Below the pieces are notes generated by a model. It had not been told where the DNA came from, did not search any database, and saw only the letters and a list, made by a program, of their open reading frames with translations. DNA of 64,000 nt from Streptomyces beigongshangae (lineage in GTDB: Bacteria; Actinomycetota; Actinomycetes; Streptomycetales; Streptomycetaceae), in assembly GCF_019710745.1 (NCBI RefSeq), contig NZ_JAHKJW010000007.1, positions 124,001 through 188,000 of the forward strand. Direction: 5' to 3'. Positions 35,333 through 43,194 of the stretch are shown here, in pieces. The position numbers and the translations under genes are program-made. Every line of letters begins with the position of its first letter. The stretch's first letter is position 1.

Positions 35333-36646
35333 TCAGCCGCCGAGGGTCTGCTGAGCCTCGGACCACTTCCCGTTCAGCTCTTCGAAGTAGCTGTCCATGT
35401 CCCCGTCCGCCGCCCCGCGGGCGACGTCGACCAGCTTCTGCCGGTAGTCCTGCACGGTGATGCCGATCTCGGACGCCTTGTCGATCGCGTGGACGTCGGC
35501 GACGTTCTCCTGGTGCTGCGGGATCAGGGTGACATCGTTGTCAGAGAACGGCTTCAGCGTGTCGGGCAAGGGAGCGCCCTTCACCGACGAGATGGATCCC
35601 TCGGCTGCCGCCTGACCGGACTTGGTGATGTACCAGTCGATCCACGCACGGGCGGCGGCCTTCTTGCCGGAGTGGACGTTGACCGCGTACTGGTAGTCGG
35701 GGCGCAGGACGGAGCAGAACTTGCCGTCCTTCTGGGCGGGGAACGGCATGAACCCGATGTCGTCGGGCTTCTTGCCGGCCGCTTCCGCCGCGGTCCGCAT
35801 CTGGGAGATCGCCCAGGAGCCGAGCCACATCGAAGCGATCCTGCCGGCCCCCATCTGCGTCTTGGAGTCCTCCCAGTTGGTCGTCGTGGGGTCGGACTCG
35901 GACAGCTTCCCGTCGACGACGGTGTAGAGGAGTTCGTCGATCGTGTGCAGGTCCGATCCCGGGCTCCACGGCTTCGCCGTCTTCGCCAGGGAGTCGTAGG
36001 AGCCGGGGTCGCACCCGGGCGAGCCGATGGCGTTCGTCCAGTTGGTGAGCGGCCAGCCGTCCTTGTAGTTGGTGTAGTACGGGACGGCGTCCGTCCTCGC
36101 CCTGATCTTCCGGAGGTCCGCGACGAACTCCTCGGGCGTGGCGGGCCATTCGGTGATGCCGGCCTTCGCCCACACCGCCTTGTTGTAGACGAACCCGTTG
36201 GCCACGCCGATGTTGGCCAACCCGTAGACCTGGCCGTCCACGGTGGCGTGGTCGGTGTAGTCGAACTTCTTCGACAGTTCACCGGCCTCGCCCAGCGGGG
36301 CGAAGAAGGTGGGGTACTGCTCGACGGAGAGGGAGTTCGGGATCAGCAGGACGTCACCGTAGTTCTCGGTGTTCATCCGGATCTTGGTCTCGCCCTCGTA
36401 GTCGGTCAGACCCTCGAACTTGACCTTCACCCCCGGGTACACCTCGCCGAACTCCTCGGCGTACTTCTCCAGGGTGCCGTCGGCGATCTGGTCCGACCTG
36501 TTGGTCAGGACCGTGATCTCGCCCGACACCTTCGCCGGGTCGCTCGGCGGGGCCGCGATCTCGCCACGCCCGCCGCCCCCCTGTCCGCTACAGGCTGTCG
36601 CCGCCACCGCGGTCGCCGCCACAAGGGCCATCCAGCTCTTCCGCAT
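35333..36646 (-). CDS. Extracellular sugar-binding lipoprotein of the ABC transporter
   Basis: A 437-residue lipoprotein with signal MRKSWMALVAATAVAATAC (lipobox ATAC, residues 16-19) and a family 1 extracellular binding-protein fold (GEITVLTNRSDQIADG; YPGVKVKFEGLTDYEGE; WPATPEEFVADLRKI). It captures oligosaccharides outside the membrane and delivers them to the two permeases. The ATG at 36646 is preceded by GAGAGGTGA. It is the first gene of the operon; two operator-like palindromes lie upstream at 36762 and 36880. Binding specificity for mannosides is inferred from the beta-mannosidase and mannanase genes. Confidence 0.94.
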   Translation of the reverse strand: MRKSWMALVAATAVAATACSGQGGGGRGEIAAPPSDPAKVSGEITVLTNRSDQIADGTLEKYAEEFGEVYPGVKVKFEGLTDYEGETKIRMNTENYGDVLLIPNSLSVEQYPTFFAPLGEAGELSKKFDYTDHATVDGQVYGLANIGVANGFVYNKAVWAKAGITEWPATPEEFVADLRKIRARTDAVPYYTNYKDGWPLTNWTNAIGSPGCDPGSYDSLAKTAKPWSPGSDLHTIDELLYTVVDGKLSESDPTTTNWEDSKTQMGAGRIASMWLGSWAISQMRTAAEAAGKKPDDIGFMPFPAQKDGKFCSVLRPDYQYAVNVHSGKKAAARAWIDWYITKSGQAAAEGSISSVKGAPLPDTLKPFSDNDVTLIPQHQENVADVHAIDKASEIGITVQDYRQKLVDVARGAADGDMDSYFEELNGKWSEAQQTLGG

Positions 36647-36761
36647 CCCCGTCACCTCTCGCCGCACAGCTGTTGGTGTCAGGCGGGGAATGACCGCGTC
36701 GGTCATCAGGACCCCGGCCTGATGAGCGCTCAACGTAGACGTAACTTCGCGGCAATGTCCA

Positions 36762-36775
36762 TAGACCGGTCTATC
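36762..36775. promoter_or_regulatory. Operator ATAGACCGGTCTAT of the mannoside operon
   Basis: A perfect 14-bp palindrome with central CG, 116 nt before the receptor start codon. On the minus strand, TGGACA followed 17 nt later by CTACGT forms a weak promoter just downstream. The LacI protein encoded by the same operon is the obvious candidate to bind it. Confidence 0.75.
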
Positions 36776-36879
36776 TGAATTTCACCGTTGTTTGAGGCCA
36801 TGACCAGCGGTTTTACTAAACTTTGACTGAACGCCACAAGGGTTCAGCTTCTTGTGCGAGGAGAGACGCCCGACGCCTG

Positions 36880-36893
36880 GACATCGTTGTCAA
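36880..36893 (-). promoter_or_regulatory. TTGACAACGATGTC element, shared with the GH92 promoter
   Basis: Read on the minus strand it repeats 14 bases of the inverted repeat 25 kb away upstream of the GH92 gene. It lies 234 nt before the receptor gene start. Identical sequence at two carbohydrate loci points to one common DNA-binding protein. Confidence 0.55.
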
Positions 36894-37145
36894 AGGAGTG
36901 GTCGGATAGGGAGTGCGCGGCCGGGCCGTACGCGTCACCCATCGGAAAGACATCACCATGCGTAGTCACCGGACTGTGGTCCCATTCCTGAGCCATGTGT
37001 CTTGATACCCGCCTCCGGGAAGGACCCGGGCCCACGGGAGACGTGCCGCAGCCCCCGCGGCCTGTCGGCTGCGAGGGCTGCGGGGGCTGCGAGGGCCGCG
37101 GGTGACGGGACCCGGGGTCCCGAGTGACGGACGGGGGGTTCCCGT

Positions 37146-38957
37146 TCAGGGATACGAGACCACCGTGGAGGGCACCGTGGACGTGCCCGACGTGGGCGCC
37201 CCGATGTCGTTGATGACGCGGGCGTACTGGCCCTGGCCGCCGAGCGAGACGACGAGGAGGTGGTGGAACTTCACGCCCGGGGTGTTCGGGGCGGCGAAGC
37301 CGTGGTGCTGGACGATCGTCGGGTCGACGTTGTAGTAGCAGTAGCTGCCGAGCCCCCAGCCCTCGTGGGAGGTGACGGAGTCGCCCACCTTGTACGCGGC
37401 GTACCCCCTGAGGGAGCCGTTCTGGATGGCGGCCTGGTTCGGGGCGTCGTACGCCTTCTCGTTCTGGAAGAAGATGGTGCGGCCCCGCTGGCCGAACCAC
37501 TGCACGTCGTACTTGTTGAAGTGCTCCACGAACAGACCGGTGGCGAGGACGTCGTCGCCGTTCACGACGACGCCGTAGTCGGCCCGGTTCGTCTCCCAGC
37601 CGACGCCGGTGCCGTGGTCGGCACGCCACACCCAGGTGTGGTCGACGATGGTGTGCCGGCTGTTGACCACCATGCTGGTGGTGGCCTTGCCCGCGCCGGC
37701 CCCGCCGATGCGGATGAAGACGTCCTGCACGGTGGTGGGATTGGCGGAGTGGTCCCGTGTCGCGCCCCGGGGGCCGACTTCGAGCAGCGTGGCGGAGTTG
37801 ACCGGCCCGGCGTCGATGAGGAATCCGGCCAGCCGTACACCGTCGACGTCGGCGACCTTGAGCGCGGTGACGCCGTTGTCCGGTATCAGGGTCGCGTAGC
37901 CGAGGCCGAGGACGACGGTGCCGGCCCGGTTCACCTGGACGGTCTGGTCGAGGTGGTAGATGCCGGGCGTCAGCAGGAGGTGGAGCCCCTCGGCCAGCGC
38001 CTGGTTGAGGGTGGCCGCGGACACGCCGGGCTTGGCGACGTAGAACTGCGACAGCGGCAGCGACGTACCCCTCGGCGTGCCGTTGCCCCAGGTGACACCC
38101 CGTGCGTTGGTCCGCTTCTCCGGCAGGAAGACGCGGTACTCGCTGCCGTTCAGGTAGAGGAAGGGCTTCTCGCGCGAGACGGGGGTCGTGTCCAGCGTCG
38201 TGTACGGCGGGTTCGGGAAGCTCTGCGCGGGTGCGCCCACGACACCGGAGAACACCATGTTCCACACGGCGTTGGCCCAGCCGCCGACGGAGCTGTCGCG
38301 GGTGTACCACTGCTGCTGCGAGTACGGTGCGACCTGGCCGTCGATGCGGCTGTCCGCGATGTAGCCGCCGCTGGCCCAGCCGTAGCCATTGGGGGCCAGG
38401 TTGAGACCGCCGCGTACGTGCATGCGCCGGAAGGGCGCCGCCTGCGCCACGGCCCAGCGGTTGGTGCCGTTGACCGGGACCAGCGCCAGGTTCTCCGCCG
38501 AGCGCCAGAAGTTCTGGGTGGCGTTGCCGTTGAACCAGCCCGCGTCGACGGTGACGTCCCCGTTGATGGTCGTGTCGTCGGGCGACAGGCCGAGGCCCGC
38601 GATGGAGGTGTAGAAGCCGAGCTGGGCGTTGAGGCCGTGGTACGTGCCGGGTTTGAAGAGCAGGGCGAAGCGGCCGGTCCCGAACTGCGCCGACTCCTGC
38701 CGCCGGAACACCTCGTCCAGCTTGGCCTGGATACCGGCGGTGGACGGGTCGAAGACGATGACGTTCGGGCCCAGGTCGCCGCCGCCGGGCAGGGCGCGCG
38801 GGGTCTTCGGCGCGGTGGGGGCGGCCGACGCGGCCGACGCGGGCGAGGACAGGCCGGACAGGGCCGAACCCGTCGCCGCGGCCGCGGCGGCACCGAGGAC
38901 GGTGCGGCGTCCGACCGAGGATCGGGAGGTGGGGGGATCCATGGGGGCAGAGGACAT
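37146..38957 (-). CDS. Secreted GH55 exo-beta-1,3-glucanase
   Basis: A 603-residue protein with a probable Tat signal (GRRTVLGAAAAAATGSALSG) followed by two tandem beta-helix domains (FDPSTAGIQAKLDEVF; VNRAGTVVLGLGYATLIPDN). It closely resembles SacteLam55A-type GH55 enzymes of Streptomyces, including GWETNRADYGVVVNGDDVLA and RTIFFQNEKAYD, where Glu500 matches the general acid. It cleaves laminarin and fungal beta-1,3-glucan from chain ends. Homologues are often mislabelled adenylyl cyclase. The ATG at 38957 follows AAGGAG. The gene is divergent from its probable LacI regulator and has two GAGCGCTC-type operators upstream. Confidence 0.92.
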   Translation of the reverse strand: MSSAPMDPPTSRSSVGRRTVLGAAAAAATGSALSGLSSPASAASAAPTAPKTPRALPGGGDLGPNVIVFDPSTAGIQAKLDEVFRRQESAQFGTGRFALLFKPGTYHGLNAQLGFYTSIAGLGLSPDDTTINGDVTVDAGWFNGNATQNFWRSAENLALVPVNGTNRWAVAQAAPFRRMHVRGGLNLAPNGYGWASGGYIADSRIDGQVAPYSQQQWYTRDSSVGGWANAVWNMVFSGVVGAPAQSFPNPPYTTLDTTPVSREKPFLYLNGSEYRVFLPEKRTNARGVTWGNGTPRGTSLPLSQFYVAKPGVSAATLNQALAEGLHLLLTPGIYHLDQTVQVNRAGTVVLGLGYATLIPDNGVTALKVADVDGVRLAGFLIDAGPVNSATLLEVGPRGATRDHSANPTTVQDVFIRIGGAGAGKATTSMVVNSRHTIVDHTWVWRADHGTGVGWETNRADYGVVVNGDDVLATGLFVEHFNKYDVQWFGQRGRTIFFQNEKAYDAPNQAAIQNGSLRGYAAYKVGDSVTSHEGWGLGSYCYYNVDPTIVQHHGFAAPNTPGVKFHHLLVVSLGGQGQYARVINDIGAPTSGTSTVPSTVVSYP

Positions 38958-38997
38958 GGGCGCGACTCTCCTTGTTCAGGAAACGAACGGTGGGGGG

Positions 38998-39013
38998 TTG
39001 GGGGAGCGCTCTC
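38998..39013. promoter_or_regulatory. GH55 operator (imperfect GGGGGAGCGCTCTCTC)
   Basis: Differs at two positions from the perfect palindrome at 39252-39267. It lies 41 nt upstream of the GH55 start codon, where a repressor would block transcription or early elongation. Confidence 0.65.
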
Positions 39014-39251
39014 TCGCCCTCGCATGCTTCATCCGCGTGAAGCGCGCGTCAAGAGTTGCGACCGGAGTCACGGAAGTTGCCGCCCTTCATCCGGCAAGTC
39101 CCGCAGGCAGAAGCATGCTTGACGGATTTTCGCCCGACTGACGGGCGATTCCCGGCTCGCCGGAGCGTTCAAGAGGTGGGCGGGAGAAGCCGGCCGTCCC
39201 TTGCGCCGGACCCCTTGACACCCGTGCGCCTCCACCTCGACACTCCGTCAC

Positions 39252-39267
39252 GGGAGAGCGCTCTCCC
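39252..39267. promoter_or_regulatory. Perfect operator GGGAGAGCGCTCTCCC
   Basis: A 16-bp perfect palindrome 130 nt upstream of the LacI start. Together with the imperfect copy near GH55 it suggests repression of both divergent genes by the LacI protein, perhaps with looping (about 254 bp apart). Confidence 0.75.
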
Positions 39268-39384
39268 TCCATGGTCCGGCCGCCCTCCCGCCCCCGTCCG
39301 CACCGGAGACCCCCACCCGAAAGACCCCATGAGCTCATCTCCTCCCCCGCGCACCGGGCGCACGCCGTCCACGGGCCGGGCCGT

Positions 39385-39390
39385 TAGGGT
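39385..39390 (+). promoter_or_regulatory. -10 box TAGGGT of a probably leaderless LacI mRNA
   Basis: TAGGGT ends 6 nt before the ATG, so transcription should begin at the A of the start codon. No ribosome site precedes the ATG. The -35 region is poor. Confidence 0.5.
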
Positions 39391-39396
39391 GCGGGC

Positions 39397-40437
39397 ATGC
39401 GCAGACAGGCCCCGACCCTGGAGGATGTGGCCCGGGAGGCGGGTGTCTCCCGGGCCACCGTGTCCCGCGTCATCAACGGTGTCCGCAACGTCGACCCCGC
39501 CATCCGGGAGACGGTCCGGCAGGCGGTCAGCAGAACGGGTTACGCGCCCAACCAGGCCGCCAGGTCGCTGGTCACCCGGCGCACCGGGACCGTGGCACTC
39601 GTGATGTCCGGCGCCGGCGACGTCTCGGACGAGGAACAGGACGCGTTCGCCGCGCGGGCGCTGACGGATCCGTTCTTCGGCCGGGTGGTGAGCGGGGTCG
39701 TCCGCCAGCTGCGTCCGCGGTCGATGCATCCGGTGCTCATGTTCGCCGAGACCGCCGAGGCACGGCAGGAGGTCGTCGGGTATCTGCGGCAGGGCAGCGC
39801 CGACGGGGCCCTGGTGGTCTCGACGCACGCAGACGATCCGCTGCCCGCGCTGCTGGCCGGTGCGGGACTGCCCGCCGTGCTCTTCGCCCGGCCCTCCCGG
39901 CCGGTCGCGCTCAGCCATGTCGACCTCGCCCACCGGGACGGCGGACGTCTCGCGGCCGAGCACCTGCTGGGCCGGGGCTGCAGGCGGATCGTCACCGTGT
40001 CCGGGCCGCTGGCCGTGTCCGCGAGCCAGGAGCGGCTGGCCGGGTTCCGCGACACGATGGCCCGCCACGGGCACGCGTACGTCCCGTTCGTCCAGGGCGG
40101 CTTCACCGTCGACAGCGGCATGACGGCGATGACGGAGCTGCTCGCCGAACACCCCGAGGCCGACGGGGTGTTCGCGGCCAACGACCTGATGGCCCAGGGA
40201 ATCTGCCAGGTGCTGCGGGAGCGGGGGCGGCGGGTGCCGCACGACGTCGCGGTCGTCGGGTTCGACGATTCGAGCGTGGCGGTCGCCTGCAGGCCGCCGC
40301 TGACCACCGTCCGCCAGCCGGTCGAGGACATGGCGGCGGCGATGGCCCGGCTGCTCGCCGAGCACATCAGGGGGGCGCGCACCGAACCGGCGTCCGTCGT
40401 CTTCGATCCCGAGTTGGTGGTCCGGGAATCGGCGTAG
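39397..40437 (+). CDS. LacI-family regulator of the GH55 glucanase
   Basis: A 346-residue repressor with headpiece PTLEDVAREAGVSRATVSRVIN at residues 5-26 and sensor domain ending VVGFDDSSVAVACRPPLTTV. It is divergent from the GH55 gene, and the intergenic region has two copies of a GAGCGCTC-centred operator. The recognition helix SRATVSRVIN resembles that of the CebR-like protein encoded at 15462, and the operators are correspondingly similar (GAGCGCTC core). The inducer may be a laminari-oligosaccharide. The ATG at 39397 lacks a ribosome site but follows a -10 box closely, suggesting a leaderless mRNA. Confidence 0.92.
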   Translation: MRRQAPTLEDVAREAGVSRATVSRVINGVRNVDPAIRETVRQAVSRTGYAPNQAARSLVTRRTGTVALVMSGAGDVSDEEQDAFAARALTDPFFGRVVSGVVRQLRPRSMHPVLMFAETAEARQEVVGYLRQGSADGALVVSTHADDPLPALLAGAGLPAVLFARPSRPVALSHVDLAHRDGGRLAAEHLLGRGCRRIVTVSGPLAVSASQERLAGFRDTMARHGHAYVPFVQGGFTVDSGMTAMTELLAEHPEADGVFAANDLMAQGICQVLRERGRRVPHDVAVVGFDDSSVAVACRPPLTTVRQPVEDMAAAMARLLAEHIRGARTEPASVVFDPELVVRESA

Positions 40438-40467
40438 GGCCCGGCCGGTGCACGGGGCCCGCCGGTG

Positions 40468-40818
40468 TCAGTGCCCCGAACCCCGACTGCCGCCCAGCTG
40501 GTCGCGGTGGCGCGGATCGCCGAGGAAGGTGTCCGGGTCGAAGACGCGTGCCGTCCTGATCTGTTCCTTCCCGCCGGACAGCCGGAGGAGACGGGTCTCG
40601 TGGTCGATGTCCGTCACCGTGTCCGAGGGGATCACGACGTCCTTGGCGAGGAACCGGACACCGGTGCGCACCACCAGGAAGCCCGGTCCCAGGTCGTTCG
40701 TGTACTTGCTGACCTTGCCGACACGGCCGTCCTCGGCCTCGACCCGGTAGCCGGTCAGGTCGTCGTCCGGGGTGTGGCCGGCGGTCGGCACCCGGTCGGT
40801 CAGGTGGTCGCCCATCAT
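40468..40818 (-). CDS. PRC-barrel domain protein
   Basis: A 116-residue soluble protein. The PRC-barrel covers about residues 18-85 (DLTGYRVEAEDGRVGKVSKY, FLVVRTGVRFLAKDVVIPSD), followed by ARVFDPDTFLGDPRHRDQLG. PRC-barrels occur in RimM and photosynthetic reaction-centre H subunits. Small stand-alone versions like this are common in actinomycetes and often stress-induced, with unknown partners. The ATG at 40818 is preceded by GAGAGGGAAG. The upstream 60 nt are degenerate 12-bp repeats that keep the frame open (REHQREHQKD), but they are unlikely to be translated. Confidence 0.85.
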   Translation of the reverse strand: MMGDHLTDRVPTAGHTPDDDLTGYRVEAEDGRVGKVSKYTNDLGPGFLVVRTGVRFLAKDVVIPSDTVTDIDHETRLLRLSGGKEQIRTARVFDPDTFLGDPRHRDQLGGSRGSGH

Positions 40819-40967
40819 GTCTTCCCTCTCATGGTCCTTCTGGTGTTCCCTCTGGTGCTCTCTCTCGTGTTCCTGATCAGGCGTGTGCCCACTGGGGCGG
40901 ATGGCAGACCTGAAGCGGGCGACCGGGCGTACGCTGTGCGCGGTACGGGCACGACCAGGGGGAGTTC

Positions 40968-43187
40968 TTGAAGGCTGAGACAGTTCATCAGGTGTGGGAT
41001 TCGGTCCTCGACTCGGTGGTGGTCCACGCACAAGGCGCGCTGTGCAGGCGCGTCGCGCGTGGCAGCGTTCCGCCGGACGGCAGGGTCCGGGTCACCGGGC
41101 TGCCCCGGACGGCGGGCCCCGGCTCCCTGCTGGTCCGTGTCGTCGGCGCCGGCGGGGTGCGGGTCGTCGAGGCCCGGGTCGAGGTCGACGCACAGCCGGA
41201 CGCCCCCGGCGCGCCGCACGGGTTGCGGCGCGAGGTGGAGCGGCTGCGCGAGGAGTGCGCGGCGGCGCGGGCACGGCGGGACCGGCACCTGGGTCTCGTC
41301 GAAGAGGTCCGGGGGCTCCGTCCGGCCCCGCCCGCCCGCAGGCGCGAGGACCCGCCCCGCCGCACCCCGGTCGAGGCGTGGCTGGAGCTGGCCGACTTCG
41401 TGGACGCGCGGCTGCGCGACCTGCACACCCGCCTCGGCGAGCTGGAGGAGGCGCTGCTCCGTGCCGAGCACGACCTCGCGGTCGCGGCGGACGCCCTGGC
41501 CCACGCCTCCACCGACGCGCCGTCGGCGCACGTGGCGACCACGGTCTCGGCGGCGGTGACCCTCGACGGCACGGGCGAGGCGGAACTGGAGCTGGAGTAC
41601 GAGGTGCCCGGCGCCGTCTGGTCCCCGGCATACCGTCTCCATTACCGCCAGGGCGACGGCGGCGGCCGTCTGGTGCTGCGCGCCTCGGTGGCCCAGCGCA
41701 CCGGGGAGGACTGGAACGGCGTGCGTATCGCCCTGGCCACCGCCGACCTCCACCGCCGCACCGATCTGCCCGCGCTCCGTTCGCTGCGGATCGGACGCCG
41801 GCAGTCCGACCCCGCGCCCTCCGGCTGGCGGGAGCCCCCCACGGGGCTCGCCGACCTGTTCACCGGGTACGACGCCGCGGCGCCCCGCCCCGTTGCGGCG
41901 GTCGCGCACGAAGCGGTCGCGGGGGCGCCCGCGGCCGTCGGGGCCGCCCCCGGGTCGTTCGCCGGGTCCGCCTTCGCGCCCGGTCCCGTTCCCCCGACAC
42001 CGGTGCCGGTACCTCAGGCTTACGGCACCGCGGCTCCCCCGCCTCCGGTGCCCGGCCGTGCCGGCGCGTCCGCTCCCCCGGTCCGCGGTGGCCCGGGGGC
42101 CGGTCCCGCGCAGCCGGCGCGCTCCCGGAAAGGCCGTCCGTCCCATGGCGGCGCTCCCGCCGGTGGCCCCTTCGAGACCTCCGTCCCCCTGCCGCCCCCG
42201 GCTTCCTTTCCGCCCCCGGCTCCCCTGCCGCCCTCGGCTCCCGGCGGCGTGATGCCCGCCGCGGCGATGCCGCCCGCCCCCGCGTCACCCGCCCCCATGT
42301 CTCCCGCCCCGGTGCCGGCCGTGCCCGGGTCGGCCGTCCCGCAGGCCGGTCCGCCGCGTCCCGGCGTCGCCGAACTCGACTACGTCGCCCTCGTCCTGGC
42401 GGGCCCCGACGAGGAGGCCGGCCGCAGGGGCCGGCTCTTCCCCGACGCGTCCTTCGACCCGGTGGCGGCCGAGCACCGCCGCCGCGCCGAGGCGGTGGCG
42501 TCCCTGCCGCTGCCCGGCCACGCCGTACGGCCCCGGGAGTCGGCGGGCTCCTTCGACCACCGCTTCGACGCGGCGGCCCGCACCGACATCCCCTCGGACG
42601 GCACCTGGCACACGGTCACCGTCACCGGGATCCCGGTCGCGCTGCGGACCGAGTACCTCTGCGTGCCGTCCGTGGACGAGACCGTCCACGCGACGCTGGT
42701 GCTCACCAACGCCACCGGACAGGCGTGGCTGGCCGGTCCCGTGGAGGTCACCCTCGACGACGACTTCCTCCTGACCACCGCGCTGCCGACGCTCGCCCCC
42801 GGCGGGACGCGCCGGGTGGGGCTCGGGCCGGCCGAGGCCGTCCGGGTCACCCGCCGTACGGAGCTGCGCGAGTCGTCCGCGGGACTGCGCAACGGCACCA
42901 CCGTGCTCGACCACCGCGTCCACGTGGAGCTCTCCAACCGGCTGGCCCGGCCCGTCGGCGTCGAGGTCCGCGAACGGGTACCGGTCACTTCCGATCCGGA
43001 CGTGCGGATCGACGAGCGGGCGGACTGGACGGTCCCCGAGGAGGGGGCGGGACCCGACCGCCTGGCCCCCGGCACCCGCGTCTGGCGGGTGGACCTGCCG
43101 CCCGGGGGATCCGCCCGGCTCGACGGCGGCTACGAGATACGCATCCCGGCCGGCAAGGCACTGGTCGACGGAAACCGCAGGAGCTGA
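40968..43187 (+). CDS. DUF4139 family protein, long form with Pro/Ala-rich insert
   Basis: A 739-residue protein of the DUF4139 (mucoidy-inhibitor MuiA-like) family. The N-terminal beta domain (VVHAQGALCRRVARGSVPPD) corresponds to DUF4140. A coiled coil follows at about 85-180 (LRREVERLREECAAARA). The DUF4139 domain opens with WSPAYRLHYRQGD and QRTGEDWNGVRIALATADLH, is split by a Pro/Ala/Gly-rich region of about 160 residues (roughly 300-460), and resumes with ELDYVALVLAGPDEEAG. The TTG start at 40968 fits GGGGGAG spacing. No signal peptide or membrane segment is seen. The function is unknown; it is paired with a shorter paralogue 8 nt downstream. Confidence 0.85.
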   Translation: MKAETVHQVWDSVLDSVVVHAQGALCRRVARGSVPPDGRVRVTGLPRTAGPGSLLVRVVGAGGVRVVEARVEVDAQPDAPGAPHGLRREVERLREECAAARARRDRHLGLVEEVRGLRPAPPARRREDPPRRTPVEAWLELADFVDARLRDLHTRLGELEEALLRAEHDLAVAADALAHASTDAPSAHVATTVSAAVTLDGTGEAELELEYEVPGAVWSPAYRLHYRQGDGGGRLVLRASVAQRTGEDWNGVRIALATADLHRRTDLPALRSLRIGRRQSDPAPSGWREPPTGLADLFTGYDAAAPRPVAAVAHEAVAGAPAAVGAAPGSFAGSAFAPGPVPPTPVPVPQAYGTAAPPPPVPGRAGASAPPVRGGPGAGPAQPARSRKGRPSHGGAPAGGPFETSVPLPPPASFPPPAPLPPSAPGGVMPAAAMPPAPASPAPMSPAPVPAVPGSAVPQAGPPRPGVAELDYVALVLAGPDEEAGRRGRLFPDASFDPVAAEHRRRAEAVASLPLPGHAVRPRESAGSFDHRFDAAARTDIPSDGTWHTVTVTGIPVALRTEYLCVPSVDETVHATLVLTNATGQAWLAGPVEVTLDDDFLLTTALPTLAPGGTRRVGLGPAEAVRVTRRTELRESSAGLRNGTTVLDHRVHVELSNRLARPVGVEVRERVPVTSDPDVRIDERADWTVPEEGAGPDRLAPGTRVWRVDLPPGGSARLDGGYEIRIPAGKALVDGNRRS

Positions 43188-43194
43188 CATCCCC

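Larger units (their letters stand above)
36647..37145. other. Intergenic region between ABC operon and GH55 gene
   Basis: This 499-bp region holds the promoter zone of the leftward ABC operon with two palindromic elements (listed separately) in an A+T-rich patch at 36740-36860. A GTTTTACTAAAC half-palindrome is at about 36811. The right part (37040-37145) is G+C-rich with CTGCGGGGG repeats. A hairpin CGGGACCC-G-GGGTCCCG near 37107 could terminate the GH55 transcript. No gene is seen. Confidence 0.5.
38958..39396. promoter_or_regulatory. Divergent promoter region between GH55 and LacI genes
   Basis: A 439-bp region with the two related operators listed below. It also has CATGCTTCATCCGCGTGAAGCG (23 bases apart arms CTTCA/TGAAG near 39030) and an A+T-richer middle. 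It probably carries the promoters of both flanking genes. No coding sequence is visible. Confidence 0.5.

Noticed and set aside
37146..38957. Label adenylyl cyclase for the GH55 gene
   Set aside because: Homologues carry this name in some annotations, but the tandem beta-helix motifs and Glu500 context match GH55 glucanases, with no cyclase catalytic motif.
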